Notes: generated by a model from the letters alone, not told the origin. A DNA stretch of 64,000 nucleotides from Ailanthus altissimus (GCA_946807835.1 OX327684.1:13292501-13356500); one strand, 5' to 3'. Positions 35,263-46,930 are shown, counted from the first letter of the stretch. Translations and numbers: made by a program.

Positions 35263-35274
35263 TTCTCCCCCACT
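35263..35274 (-). other. Polypurine tract of the gag-PR element
   Basis: The minus strand reads TAGTGGGGGAGAA directly before the 3' LTR start TGTCATGC. It is the plus-strand primer and fixes the LTR edge. Confidence 0.85.
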
Positions 35275-36097
35275 AAATTCACGCGACGCCCTTGTCATGT
35301 CTATACTGAAAATTGCACACTGTGTTCTTCAATCTGCCACGGTGCACTTTCGTACTTTCAGTGTGCTCTAGTATTGGGTACCTCTTTCCCCTTGATATAG
35401 TACTCACTCCTTGGAGGTGGATTTTCTCTCTGCACCATCTGTCCATCATAGATGAGTCTCGCTCCTTTGTCGTCTTATGCAAAAATCCCTAAAAGTTCAT
35501 ATTTTTGCATCGTGTCTTCTGCACCCCTTTGGTATAGCTTTAAACAGCTCTTGAGAAACACTGGTTGCAATTACTGTCTCTAAGGTATCGCCACCTTATG
35601 CGAGACGTTGCCAACCCTCTTGGCAACAGTAAATGGCCATCGTCCATACGCTCAAGGCCCTTATGAAGTAGGTGTGCTGTCTTGCGTTGTGGTGGAAGTA
35701 TCGTCTCCATCACCAAGCCCCCCGCACGATGCTTGACATGTCACTGCCTGTCTCTGCCCCACTTCTTGTGCTGAAAGCGTACACTATTTGACGCATTGGG
35801 TTGTTGAGCGACACTCATGCTCGGCGACTCCTTGAGCTACCCCTGCAGCTCATCTAATTCCAGTTGAGGCATCTCCACTGTAGTTGAAAGTGTAAACCCC
35901 TGATCCAACTGTCTCCCATGCTCGGTATCACCTTGATGTGGCTGCACCTGTGGTATGTCAGTTGGTACGACCCCATTGTGCTTCTTGAGCACTTCTGTAA
36001 CTCTCGTTAGTAGTTTACCCCTGCCTTTTATTGCTATATTATCCACCTCTCTCACTGTGGCTGGATGTGATTCTCCTTTGCACTCAGTAACTCTCAT
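35275..36097 (-). pseudogene. Post-protease region with integrase-tail remnant
   Basis: 35837-36097 is an 86-codon open stretch after PR (LLTRVTEVLKKHNGVVPTDI, PQVQPHQGDTEHGRQLDQG) resembling the PR-RT linker of gypsy elements. Further down, about 35640-35710 reads AGGLVMETILPPQRKTAHLL with HKGLER, close to the gypsy integrase C-terminal pattern GDLVMVKLLPQQFK..HKGL. RT, RNase H and the integrase core that normally lie between are absent, showing an internal deletion. Frame after 35837 is poor. Confidence 0.65.
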
Positions 36098-36100
36098 TAG

Positions 36101-36480
36101 TTAAATGGCAAAAAGGATCTTAGTGTTAGATTTTGGCTGGGATTGCTCACCTTTGGGCTTGTTTACCGTCGATATCATGTAAGGCCCTCCTTTCATGATG
36201 CACACGTAATCGTGTCGAGGAAGCGATACCACGTCATACTGTCTCAAGAACTCCATATCTAACATCGCATCGAAATCATCAATAGGTGCTACATAGAAAT
36301 TTACCTCGCCGCGCCATTTACCTAGGTGGATATCGATCCCTCGAACTACCCTATCTAGTGGCTTGACCACAACATTTACCAATTTGAGGAATCCTTCATC
36401 TACCCTAAGCGCTTCTCTTCCGCACGCTTAATAAAGTTGTGCGCTGTGCCCGTATCTATCAGCACTTGAGTCTTTATGAA
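36101..36480 (-). pseudogene. Protease of the gag-PR element, DTG intact
   Basis: The minus strand at about 36435-36475 reads TQVLIDTGTAHNFI, a textbook retropepsin catalytic loop with DTG. 36101-36382 continues with VRGIDIHLGKWRGEVNFYVA, PIDDFDAMLDMEFLRQYDVV and GGPYMISTVNKPKG. The D of FDAMLDMEFL and the spacing match gypsy PR. It is the only protease in the window whose active site is unmutated. Stops lie just upstream, in the zinc-knuckle zone, so it would be expressed only if translation passed them. Confidence 0.8.
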
Positions 36481-36559
36481 GTTGATGTAGGCTTCAACAT
36501 ACATGAGCGTCTTTCTTGTTGGCGTGCTGGTACTCTATTTGGCTTTCATTGTATTGAGC

Positions 36560-37756
36560 AGTTGCAAAAACCACATTTAACCTTACTCGAAGCCTCGTAC
36601 ACCATAACCATCACGTTGAGAGCTTTCTTCTTCGGATAGTCCTTAACCTAGCGATCCCCATTGCAAAAGAAGCAGTTTGTCTTTGGTCTATTACCACTAC
36701 GGCTATTGTGCTTCTGCTTTTTTCATTTGGGCGGCTTAGTCTTCTCCTCCTCATCCTTCGAAGGATAAAACTCCTTGGCCCCTCCACCTTTGTTGTGATT
36801 AGGTCTCAAATGCTTGGACTTCCCTGAGTCACCCTTGCGGTAATCCATGAGCGATTCTGCCAATGTCAGAACGTCAGATATTCTTATCACCCCACGCTGC
36901 TTTAATTCATTGGACGCCCATGTTTGCAACCCGTCTAAGAAATTGAATAGTGAGTCCTCCTCGCTTATATTGGGAATCTGGAGCATTAACAGAGGGTACT
37001 TCTCGATGTACTCGCTGATGGACTTAGTTTGTTTTAATTCCTTCAACCACTTTCGAGCGTCGTGCGCCACATTCTCCAGATAGAACTGGCACTTTAGCTC
37101 CCGTTGGAATTCTGCCCAGGTGTTGATTGTGCAGGTACCCTTGCGTATCTCTTTGATTTTCTTATGCCACCATAGAATTGCATGATTAGAAAGATATAAG
37201 GTCACGGTATTTACCTTGTCTTCATCCTGCACGCCCATGGCGTTGAAGTATCTTTCCATTTGCCAAAAGTAGTTGTTGAGCTCCTTAGCGTTTCGCTTAC
37301 TGCTAAACTCCTTCGGTTTAGAAGCCTCAACTCTTGGCGCCCCTTAAGCAGCAACAGACCCATTCGCTACTTCTCGTATGCACAACATCACATCCTCATT
37401 GATAGTGTCAAACCCTCTACACAGCTCCTCCAATTGGTTTTGAACTTTGTCAATGATGGCATATACCTTCTCTTGAAAAGCCTTGATCCAGCCACGCTAC
37501 TGATTAATGTAACTCTCGATAGATGTGTCAATGAGGGAGCGCAGCTCGTCCTCTTAAGCGTCGAGTCCCACATTGAGCTTCTCTATTTGGTGCTCCAACT
37601 CTCCAAGATGATCTGTCGCCTTTCCTATAGTGCCACCGAGCATTTTCACCATGTTCCGAACTCATGGCCTGGATAGATAGACCTATAGTGAGGTACACTG
37701 CCGTGCCTCTTAGCATTGGGGTTCCGACCCCTCTCTTTAGTCAAATTCGACGGCAT
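36560..37756 (-). pseudogene. gag and zinc knuckle of the gag-PR element
   Basis: Start placed at the minus-strand ATG at 37756 (MPSNLTKERGRNPNAKRHGS), 25 bases after the primer site. An N-terminal helical zone with many E, L and K (IEKLNVGLDA, ELRSLIDTSIESY) probably forms a coiled coil. It has about three stops. 36723-37259 is open for 178 codons with the Retrotrans_gag core: YLSNHAILWWHKKIKE, INTWAEFQRELKCQFYLEN and ARKWLKELKQTKSISEYIEK. Near 36680 CFFCNGDR starts a CCHC knuckle whose H and last C are lost. Confidence 0.85.
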
Positions 37757-37780
37757 GGCATCTTTTTTCATCTTCTTTAA

Positions 37781-37793
37781 ACCTGCTCTGATA
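37781..37793 (-). other. Primer-binding site, initiator tRNA-Met
   Basis: The minus strand reads TATCAGAGCAGGT (canonical TATCAGAGCCAGGT with one base missing), 5 bases inside the 5' LTR. It confirms the minus orientation. Confidence 0.85.
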
Positions 37794-37798
37794 CTAAA

Positions 37799-38299
37799 TG
37801 TCATGGACCTTTCGAGAACAGTACGGCCTTAGACGTGTTGTGTGCTAAGCATAGAGAAAACGACACAAAGAAGAGAAGAAACACACACACTAACTATTTG
37901 AAAGAATGCTCTCTATATTGCTAAAGAGAAACACAAGCTATGAGATGCTTTGTACAAGTGAAGATCTCCCATTTATATACTAATAACCCTATACAATCGA
38001 CAACTGAAATCTAAATGATCTAGCGGTGTATATACAAGATGGAATAATATGCTCTAGAATATTCTATAGAATATTTGAATATTCATAGATGCCATCAAAT
38101 ATTCTATAGAATATTCATTTTCCAAATTAGGGTTAACAACCCTAATAAGTCGTGGGCTTGGCCCGATTCTTCACCCATTGCATCGGATCTTCTAAAAGCT
38201 TCAGTCTGCGATCTGTTCTAACAACCCTTAAGACCTCTAGGAGGCTTTGTTGCCCACCAAGTGTTTAAGAAAATGCTTGAGAACACTTAGAGCGTGACA
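37799..38299 (-). repeat. 5' LTR of the gag-PR element
   Basis: 501 bp, TGTCATGGACCTTTCGAG to TTAGAGCGTGACA. It is slightly longer than its partner because of a small insertion around TCTATAGAATATTTGAATAT (about 38062-38080). No gene. Confidence 0.95.
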
Positions 38300-39832
38300 C
38301 TATGTAGCTTCAAAATAGAATCTCTGAGAATTAATACTATGACCCTCATCTTTAACATCCCCAACAACATTTAATAACGGTCTAAGATTCGATCCCCATA
38401 ACCAAAGATATAAAATAGTTGCATAAGGGAAGAGATCATGCAAATCCTCAGACTAAACCACCCTGCCAACTACTCTTGAATAAATAAATCGCCTATCCTA
38501 CCATTCACCCGAGTAAAAGAAGCCTTTTCGCCTATATCAACCAAATTATAATCATCTAGCACTGTTTAGAAGTCCAACATCGACACTTAGCTCTTATCAT
38601 TACCTTACTTATTCTCCCATGGATAAAAAATCTCATTAAAATCCCCTCTACATAACCATAAAAGAGGTGATATATGTTTTAACATATGGAGAAGATTCCA
38701 ACCATGAATCCGTTAAGCATTCTTAGGATATCTATAAAAATTAGTAAAACACCAGTTCATGGAAAGGTGAGCCACTACAACATCTATATGAAAATGAGAA
38801 AAGAAAATCAAATTAATTGCCATTTGATCACACCATAGCAAACATAATCCTTTACTACGACCCACTTTATCACAACCAATTTCCTTGCAAAAGCCAACTT
38901 AACTTATAAGCTCTCAATCTGCGTATTTTATACCAAAGTACAAAATTAGGCTTATGATCTTATACGTAATTGTACAATATAAGGAAACATTCAATTGTCG
39001 CCTAAACCCCAAACATTTGAACATAGGATATTCATGGTGACCGACAGCTTTGTTGAGTAGAGATGGCCGATATATCCAAGATGTCAATCAGAACTGATAA
39101 AGGGGGTAGAAACAGCATCATGGCAAACCCCAGAACCAGAAAAATATTTAGACTGAGATCTAGAAACCTGTTTCACCAACTCATTATGATGACTTTTCTT
39201 CTTTTATACTAGTGGAAAAAGCGTTCAAAAATGACGAACCTTATATTGACTAGCTTGTGATTTCAATAAAATATTCTTACTTGGTGAGGAACTCTTGCCG
39301 GGACAACTACTATCATAAGATCCTTTTTGATACGATATTGTTGCTGTAAAATCGTACGAGGTAAAGCAATATAGTCTGTTTATATGGTATCTACAAAAAG
39401 GTCTTTCAGAGCTATTGTAACTTATTTTTTAGAGGAAGATAATGGGGCAGATGCTATCATCTTTGTCTCCAAAGAAGAGCCTGAAGAAATAAGAACATTA
39501 GCCCTTTGGGTTTGGCCATCCTTATTCATCTCTACACCAGGCAAGCCAACAGCAACCTCAATATCTCTATCTTATGCCACTAGTTGTCCTATCCATTGGC
39601 TCAACTTCCCACAATTTCTGCTCAACTGAAATAGTTCCTTTCGAATTATAACTCATTTCTTTTTATATTTCTGTTTCACAATATCTATCATCGTTGGAGC
39701 CTTATTCCTACTACCCAAGTCCTGCGCGACTTCCTTGCCAAGATTATGTGAGCCGCCCTCAATATGGCTAGTCTACTTGATAACACCACAAAAATATTGA
39801 GTCTCTTTTTCTCTATTGGCCAGCCCTTCTAA
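38300..39832 (-). pseudogene. LINE-2 ORF1-ORF2 linker and endonuclease
   Basis: The minus strand at about 38590-38900 reads CDKVGRSKGLCLLWCDQMAI, FHIDVVVAHLSMNWCFTNFY, RYPKNA and CRGDFNEIFYPWENK, the L1 endonuclease with its D-x-N motif. The SGGL motif is altered to SKGL. 38990-39830 corresponds to the low-complexity linker, with no domain recognised. The 39384-39629 plus-strand frame is a shadow. The segment ends at the Athila-like element at 39833. Confidence 0.75.
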
Positions 39833-42812
39833 TGCAATACAGATATATCACAAATATACACAAGTGTATGTATCTTACCAAGTAGTATAATATTTGAATA
39901 AGATATTATGCCCACAGAGACTTCTAAACTTAAATATTACTCAATTATAAAAATTAATCGTACTCAACTTTTATTCTGACAAATCTAAAGGATAAAATAT
40001 TTTAATTTATCTAATTGTACTAAAATTAACCTAACCTTAAGCAAAAAGTAAACATGGATTTAAATTCATCAGATAGAAAGAACCTAGAGTTTCAACTTAT
40101 GCCCAATACTTTATCAATCTTTTTATTCTCTTATTTGATCCCTTAATAATGAATTATTGGCTAGAACTCTAATACAGTTATAAGCCTATTTTGATGGTCA
40201 GATAACTATATTGTATCATAACAATTGCTTATATATCTATGGTAATTGGAATAGAATGAAATTCATTAAGAACGAATCTATCAGTACCATACATGCTATC
40301 TAGTTATATTTCTATCCTATATAAAACTCATAGTTGTTACCCTATGATCATATATCAAACTATCTTGGGCTAAACATATAAATTTCTCTGTCGAGTTCAT
40401 TATGGTTTCTCAAATAATCAATACATTAGCCAGATATGATGAAAGCATTAGACATAAGATAGTATGAACAATCTCCTTTATTGAGTTCATAAAATAAGAG
40501 AAATAAAAGAATTTAACTACATATCAAGTTCAAAAGTTGAACCCTAGATTAAGAACATTTTGTTCATGATGAATCTAAGAGTATCAATGCAATTATTGAA
40601 AGATATAATAAACAAGTCCATGAAAATAAGAGAAAAAATAAGAAATTAAACACGGTAAATGCCCTAAATCACTTTTTTCTCTCTCTTTCTTGATGCACAA
40701 ATCTTGATCTCGAATCCTCAATCTTGCTTTGATCTCTTCTTGTTTTGTGTTTTGCTCTTGTTCTCTATCATTCTCTATTGCTCTTTGATTTTCTCTATCT
40801 TTAGCTGTAAAAATGGTTTTTTATAGGCCTTCGTAAACCTAGAGTTGTGTAGCTAAGAGTTTAAGTCGTATTAGGAGTTCAACAAATTTTCCTTTTAATT
40901 ACATGGGCACTTGATGAGAACATGAAAATGCATATTTATTAAGAGATTCAGTCACCATTTAATGTCACTAATTTTAGCATTTTATTGTATTTTAGCTTGA
41001 AATAAAATATTCTCCTTAAATTGTGATTAATGAATGTTATTTGCACAAGTTTAGGTAAAATGGACATAACTCTCAATGTAAAAATCGAAATGAAGAAATT
41101 CTTGAACCTAGTGTAACAAGACTCAATCTTACACAAACTTGAAGGATAGTGGAAAAACCGAATCCAACATTTTATGAGCCAAAAGAATCGGGCTCACAAA
41201 AGCCGAATCCAACATTTTCTACCCAGCTTGACCCAACTCATGTATTTGGACCGTATCTCACAAAATACTTACTTAATTGGTATAATGCTTAAAGTTGTGA
41301 AATACTAACTTAATTATCAACAACTCTTATGTGGATGGTAAAGTCCAAATTAGCCGTTATCATGGACCAAATTACATTGCAAGGGGGTAAAATGGTTGTT
41401 GGCCGAAATCTGATGTATCTTTGGCATTTTGCTCATATCTCATTGGATACTCATCCAATTTGCATGAACTTGGTGCCTATAGAAAGAAGAGACAAACTTT
41501 TACAACTTTATGTTAGCCATAGAGGCTACATCGGTCATTTACATTATCAAAAATATGCTACAAGTGGATGAACGAGTTATTGGCCTAAAATTATTGAAGA
41601 TTGATGTCACCTATGATATATTTTCATTCATTGCCTATATAAGGAGACTCTTAAGACGTTTTCAACATTAGATAATTCTCTCTTCTTTTCTTCTCATTGA
41701 TATGTATTGTAATTTAGGCTAGAGTTCTTGGCAAGGCTAAGAGATGAACTTTTATGTGTAATAAATCTACTTCTATGCTTTAATTCGTTGTCAAGAGCTA
41801 CAAATGTTTGTAAGTTTGGTTTTGATTAAACTCTTATCTATTTTATTTTTTATAATCTAGATGTTATAATTCTCATGTCTCATATATATTCAGTCATGCT
41901 TTTCTTATGTGATTCTTGTTGAATTATAATTTTTATTGGTTACATTATTTTATATGTTAATCTTTTATTGCAATATTGTCAAATTGATATATTGTCGATC
42001 TTGGATAACATGTAATGGCAATAAATGTTTGATATTCAAGTTGATCTTTTACTGCAATATTGTCAAAATGATATATTGTCGATCTTAGATAACTTGTATA
42101 AATAAACATAATTTGTGTTAATATTTGCAAAAGAGTTTAGTTATATCAAATGCATGTGTTATCAAATGTGCTATATTTTACATATCTTCTAATTGATTGT
42201 TTAGATGTAAAACTGTCAATTGAGTTATAAATACTGAATTAAAGTGTAGAGTAGATTTATAAAGCATAATTGTGATTCTTGAAGCCTTGTTTAAATTATC
42301 ATAAGACATTTCCTTCAAATCATAAACAATTCTATCTCATCCACTTAAATCAATTAATTTTATCCTTTGCTACTGCTTTAATATTTTACTTCACCAACTT
42401 ATTTTTCCAAAAGCTTGCTTGTGGGATTGACACATCAATCTATATTGTGATAGTTGCATTATTTTGAGCATAAACAGCATTACGACCTTGGCTTCTTAGC
42501 CCCGAGATGCTCAAATTACCTTGAGCGCTCTGACACTTCTACCACGGGCGCCATGGCACTTAAACTTAAAAATGAGCACTAAATTCATTTGTTTAGGCAT
42601 CGTAGTGCTGTGGTTGCTTACTTGGGTGCTATGGCGCTAGACCACTTTCTTCGACTTCTTTATTTCTTTATTTGATTTTCTAGAATCTTCATGCCGTTGG
42701 TTAAAAATCTATATTTTATTAATAAACTCAATAAATAGCCAAATTTTCCTCAATTTAGAGAAAAATCTAAGTTCGAGAAGATAGAAATAATAGTTTATAT
42801 AAGCTTTTATCA
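39833..42812 (-). repeat. 3' LTR of the coding-free Athila-like element, split
   Basis: TGCAATACAGATATATC at its left end and GCTTTTATCA at its right. Without the nested solo LTR and its target duplication it is about 1410 bp and aligns with 44688-46028: CCAAGTAGTATAAT, GATGGTCAGATAACTATATT and TGTCGAGTTCAT blocks occur in both. Alignment across the insertion (CCTTTTAATTACATGGGCAC..ACGACCTTGGCTTCTTAG against CCTTTTGGTCAAATAGGTGT..) proves the nesting. Confidence 0.9.
40912..42476 (+). mobile_element. Solo LTR of the Athila A family, 1565 bp
   Basis: TGATGAGAACATGAAAATGC to TTTTGAGCATAAACA, flanked by GCACT (40907-40911) and GCATT (42477-42481), a 5-bp target duplication with one mismatch. 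It aligns in reverse with the 5' LTR of element A (6480-7961). It is the innermost layer of a three-deep nest: solo LTR in Athila-like LTR in LINE-2. The frame at 41329-41571 is chance. Confidence 0.9.
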
Positions 42813-43307
42813 AATACTCCCAAACTTAAGACTTTACTCATACTCGAGCAAAACAAAAATAAAAAACTAAAGAAATTATTATTAACTCAAAATAAAATGA
42901 ACACTCAAACCTAAAATAAGCTAGGTTGATTAAATGATCATAATCTTTGTCTCAAAGGTTGTTGAAATGATAAAAGTCTTTCTAGAATTTAATAATCAAC
43001 TCTCAATAATTCATAATTCCATTCATCAAGATTTTCATTCCCCCTTATAATTGATTTCTGTGTGTGTGTGTACTAAGTAAGTAAATAGTTAAATTATACA
43101 TAGATTTACTCAATAACTTAAAATAGTACAAAAAGATGATGTCTCAACATATTTCAATTTATAATAATACTATCATAAACTTACTTTTCATACCACTCTC
43201 CACTAATTTAGAAAATTACATATTTAGGGATCTATTTAGGACTTTAATTAGCTTATAATTAAAGGCTAAGGTTAAGGTGGGATATAAGTATACATACACA
43301 CACGTGT

Positions 43308-43342
<35 letters not shown>

Positions 43343-44655
43343 AGGTTCAAATCACACCACGAATACTTAGTCTTTACCTAGAAACCTTTTAATCTCCAAT
43401 TCCTTAAGTTATCTCCTTCCCCAAACTTATGATGTTTCTATCTTTCTTTTAATCTTTATTTTTTCAATGAATTTCTTCTTTTTCTTAAGCTGGGGGTATA
43501 AAGAATTTAAAGACTTTGTTTATTATTATTATTATTATTAGAATACCTTCAAACTTTGATTAATAAATACCAACTAGGCTTAATTGCTTTCCCCTTTAGT
43601 ACCATTTTCTCACACAACCACAACTTTTGTTTTAAGAGTATTTTTAAATAAACTTAAAGTTTATGGTGTTACGGGTAATTTTTAGATAAATAAGCTTAAA
43701 GTCTTAGGCTTGTAGTGTGGTTAAATAAAACAAATGGGTATTTAGGCTCAAAAAGGGTAACTATGGATAAATATACATTTAAGATATGCTAGAAAGGCTC
43801 AAACGGTTCAAAGATGGCCTAATGCCATTTTCCTATTCTTGTGTTTCCTAGGATTTTGTCTTAAGCAATAGTCAAGCAAGTTCTATAGTGTTGATTTTCA
43901 AGACTGTGGTGTACTACTTAAGTATTAGTAACTTTAAGAAAAAATTCAACTAATACATATTTTAATGTGCTCAAGAATAAGTGATCCAAGATAAGGTTGA
44001 AATCAGTTCAAAATTCTTGGTATAAGAAATATCTCCATGTCTAATATTTCCTATGGACTTGTAAAAGAAATACAGTTAATATTCTATTTCTTATCATAGA
44101 CTAATGATCATCATTACAACCTAAACAAAAAATAAAGAATTGACATGCAAAATAGCAAGTAACAAATTCATGCAACAAAAAATAAATATAGGATAAGTGT
44201 GTTTCTCCCATATGCTTAAATTTGACATTGTCTCCAATGTAGAAATGAGCATAAGAAACTTCCCAGTAAATGAGGGTTTAGCATTACAACATTTGTAACT
44301 CAATGTGACTAAGTACTCAACTTGATTGTAAAGTTGTTTGCATTAACTATCGGTCTAGATTAAATCCTCTTTATGTAGGAACAACATAATTCGTTAAAGA
44401 TCTTCGTTCTACCATATACACAGAATTATTGATGTGATCTTCCATATTTCTAGGTTGGTATTGTTGACATCGAAGTCTTCAGAATATTCTTTCAATCTCA
44501 GGATCAAAAGAAGTCAAATCTTCACTCTTCGTCTTTAGAATGAACAGTTAAAATAAAATTTAAAACAAATAAAACTAAAGAATATAAAAGAAAAATATAA
44601 ATTAAAAGTAAGATAGTTTAGTATTAATATTGATCTAAAAATAGATAAAACAAAG
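42813..44655 (-). other. Interior of the coding-free element: untranslated spacer
   Basis: No protein domain on either strand. It opens (LTR side) with the polypurine tract AAGTTTGGGAGTATT on the minus strand. It contains microsatellites: (GT)n at 43061-43073, a (CA)n-(TA)n run at about 43288-43342 and a (TTA)n run at about 43518-43541. Minus-strand order matches element B's 3' region, for example TTCTTCTTTTTCTTAAGCTG here against CAGCTTAAGAAAAAGAAGAA there. Confidence 0.75.
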
Positions 44656-44673
44656 TCCTCAATAATGATGCTA
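44656..44673 (-). other. Decayed tRNA-Asp primer-binding site
   Basis: The minus strand reads TAGCATCATTATTGAGGA. It aligns without gaps to TGGCGCCGTTGCCGGGGA, and the differences are mostly G-to-A or C-to-T, as expected from decay of methylated cytosines. It lies 14 bases from the LTR. Confidence 0.65.
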
Positions 44674-44687
44674 AAAACTTGAAGTGA

Positions 44688-46028
44688 TGCAATTATATCA
44701 TAATATACGTAAGTGTACGTATCGTACCAAGTAGTATAATCATTGAAATCGTATATCGTTCTAAGAGAGACTTCTAAACTTAATCATTAATTATTTACTA
44801 AAATTAATTATACTTAACTTTTATTCAAACAAATCATAAGGATGAATGTTCTAATTAATCTAACTGTACCAAAATTAACCAAAACTTAAGCAAAATGCAA
44901 ACAAGGATTTAAATTTACTAGATAGAAAGAATCTAGGGTTTCAACTTATCCCCTAATACTTTATTGACCTTATTATTCTCTTATTTAATCCCTCAATACC
45001 AAATTATTAGCTAGAACTCTAATATCATTATAAGTTTCTGTCGATGGTCAGATAACTATATTGTATCCTAACAATTACCTATATGTCTATGGTAATCAGA
45101 CTAGAATAAAATTCATTAAGAACAAGTCTATCGATACCGCGCATGCCATTTTTATATATATTTTTATCCTATATGGAACTAATAGTTATTACCCTATGAT
45201 CATATATCAAACTATCTTAGGCAAAACACATAAATTTCTCTGTCGAGTTCATATGGTTCTTTAAACAATCAATATATTAGCTAGATATAATGTAAGTATT
45301 AAACACAAGATAACATGAACAATCTCCTTTATTGAGTTCATAAAATAAGAGAAATAAAAGAATTCAACTACACATCAAGTTCAAGAGTTAAACCCTAGAT
45401 TAATAATGTTTAGTTTATGATGAATCTAAGAGTATCAATGCAATTATTAAAAGACATAATAAACAAGTCCATAAAAATTAGAGAAAAATATAAGAAATTA
45501 AACATGGTGGATGCCTTGAATCATTTATTTCTCTCTCTTGGTTGATGTATAATTCTTGATTTCAAATTCTCAATCCTACTTTGTTCTCTTCTTGTTTTGT
45601 GTTTTGCTCTTATTCTCTATTGCTTTTTGATGTTCTTTGTTTTGACTGTACAATCAATATTTTTAGGCCTTTGTAACCCTAGACTCTTGTGGCTTGGAGT
45701 TTAAGTCATATTAAGAGTTAGCAAATTTCCCTTTTGGTCAAATAGGTGTCACGACACTGACTTCTGAGTGCCTCGGTGCTTAACTTTTTACCTTGGGCAT
45801 CGCAGCGCTGGTGAATAGGCGCTACGATGGTAAGTGTAGAGCGTTGTGGCATTATGGCCACTTTCTTAAGCTTCTTCATTTCTTCATCCCATTTTCTAAA
45901 ATCTTCATGCCATAGGTTAAAAACCAATATTTTATCAATAAACTCAATAAATAATCAAATCTTCCTCAATTTAAAGCAAAATCTAAGTTCGTGAAGATAG
46001 AAATTATAGTCTATTTAAGCCTTTACCA
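44688..46028 (-). repeat. 5' LTR of the coding-free Athila-like element
   Basis: 1341 bp. On the minus strand it starts TGGTAAAGGCTTAAATAG and ends ATGATATAATTGCA. It has a GC-rich stretch (GGGCATCGCAGCGCTGGTG near 45805) absent from the AT-rich remainder, comparable with the GC islands of element B's LTR and of the partner LTR (near 42540). Confidence 0.85.
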
Positions 46029-46930
46029 CATCCTTTTCCCATCTCTAGACTGGGAATCATTCTATCGACCCTATATTGATACCTCAAGAGGATGGAATGT
46101 TTTCGTCCGAATCCAATCTCCATACTAAAGATTATTAGTGTTCCCGCTTGCCATATTCTTTTTATGACACTTTTATTACGGATGAGCTATTATCCCACAC
46201 TAATAGCACAACTCTAACAAAATCTTATATCTAAGTAGAATTGCCACTGTCTTAACCCCCAACGCTATCTCAAGAATCGGTAGAAGAAGTCCTGAATATC
46301 TAGCAGTATTCTTATTCAGAGAAACCACCCTATAAAAGGTCATTTCTACCCTAGATCAATCTCTTCAACCTTCCTAATTACTCCCTAGTTTGGCACCATT
46401 TTACTATTTATACAAGCTATTTGAACTTAATGGAAGTGTACCTAAAACGTGGTCAATGTAAAGGACATGCTCTTATAGTATCTGATACTAGTAAGCTCCT
46501 ATAGAACCAATAATTATTAGCTGGATGTCTATATTCCTCTAACCAAAATAACCCTTTCATCCATTTCTGATTTTAAATAAAAAATATTCATATTCGATCC
46601 CGCAGCATCAATGTCAAAATATTCCACCATCCTCCAAAGGTTAGGTAACCAACGAACTACAGAGTCATGACTAGTTCTCCACACTGAGAGAATCTTTTTG
46701 ATGAGAGAACAAGTGAAATCATCTATTCTCTATCTCCGATGAGCCCATCCAATTGTAACTCAGGTATAACTAAACCAGACAATGAGATAAACTCATAAAG
46801 TCTTATGATTTCGCTTGAATCCATTAATCTAATAGACTTATAAAGCCTTAGCCAACTATAATACAAGATCACGTTGAAGAAAGGGCAAACAAAATTACCA
46901 CTCCTTTTTACGTAGGATTTAGGAGAGAAA
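46029..46930 (-). pseudogene. LINE-2 ORF1 (DUF4283/zinc-knuckle type), degraded
   Basis: The minus strand holds scattered L1 ORF1 text. About 46560-46720 reads VWRTSHDSVVRWLPNLWRMV, EYFDIDAAGSNMNIFYLKSE and MDERVILVRG, matching the DUF4283 RNA-binding fold (F..L..W......D....LF.F..E.D...V..G). Downstream, RKVEEIDLG, WFLRIRILLD-like text and a late GRIGHNK-like zinc-knuckle remnant follow. More than a dozen stops. ORF1 would bind LINE RNA. Assignment rests on motif order and on position upstream of the endonuclease. Confidence 0.6.

Larger units (their letters stand above)
34781..38299 (-). mobile_element. Ty3/gypsy-like gag-PR element lacking RT (TR-GAG-like), 3.5 kb
   Basis: Two LTRs (34781-35262 and 37799-38299) with TGTCA..TGACA ends enclose a tRNA-Met primer site, gag, a zinc knuckle, PR and a scrap of the integrase C-terminus, all on the minus strand. 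No RT, RNase H or integrase core is present. The element could move only with enzymes from a relative. It sits in LINE-2, and CTATG occurs at both outer junctions, overlapping the LTR terminus on the left, compatible with a target duplication. It resembles published plant TR-GAG non-autonomous elements, which also keep gag but lose polymerase. Confidence 0.85.
39833..46028 (-). mobile_element. Coding-free Athila-like element with nested solo LTR
   Basis: 5' LTR 44688-46028 and 3' LTR 39833-42812 (the latter holding a solo LTR at 40912-42476) flank an 1875-bp interior without any gag or pol domain. A decayed tRNA-Asp primer site (44656-44673) and a polypurine tract (42813-42826) give the direction. 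The interior matches, in reverse, the 3' untranslated spacer of element B (about 9290-10592), so the whole coding region has been deleted. Flanking 5-mers (TCTAA and CATCC) do not match. LINE-2 is on both sides. Confidence 0.85.
28291..46930 (-). mobile_element. LINE-2 (plant L1), one element in five pieces
   Basis: Minus-strand L1 text appears in the right order across five islands: ORF1 (46029-46930), linker plus endonuclease (38300-39832), linker plus RT (33022-34780), zf-RVT (30954-31592) and RNase H (28300-29032). Each gap is filled by a separate LTR element whose ends can be seen. The islands join without missing domains, so they are one LINE disrupted by at least four independent insertions, not five fragments. 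Confidence 0.8.

Noticed and set aside
43288..43342. CA/TA dinucleotide run as a regulatory site
   Set aside because: An ordinary microsatellite in a non-coding spacer.
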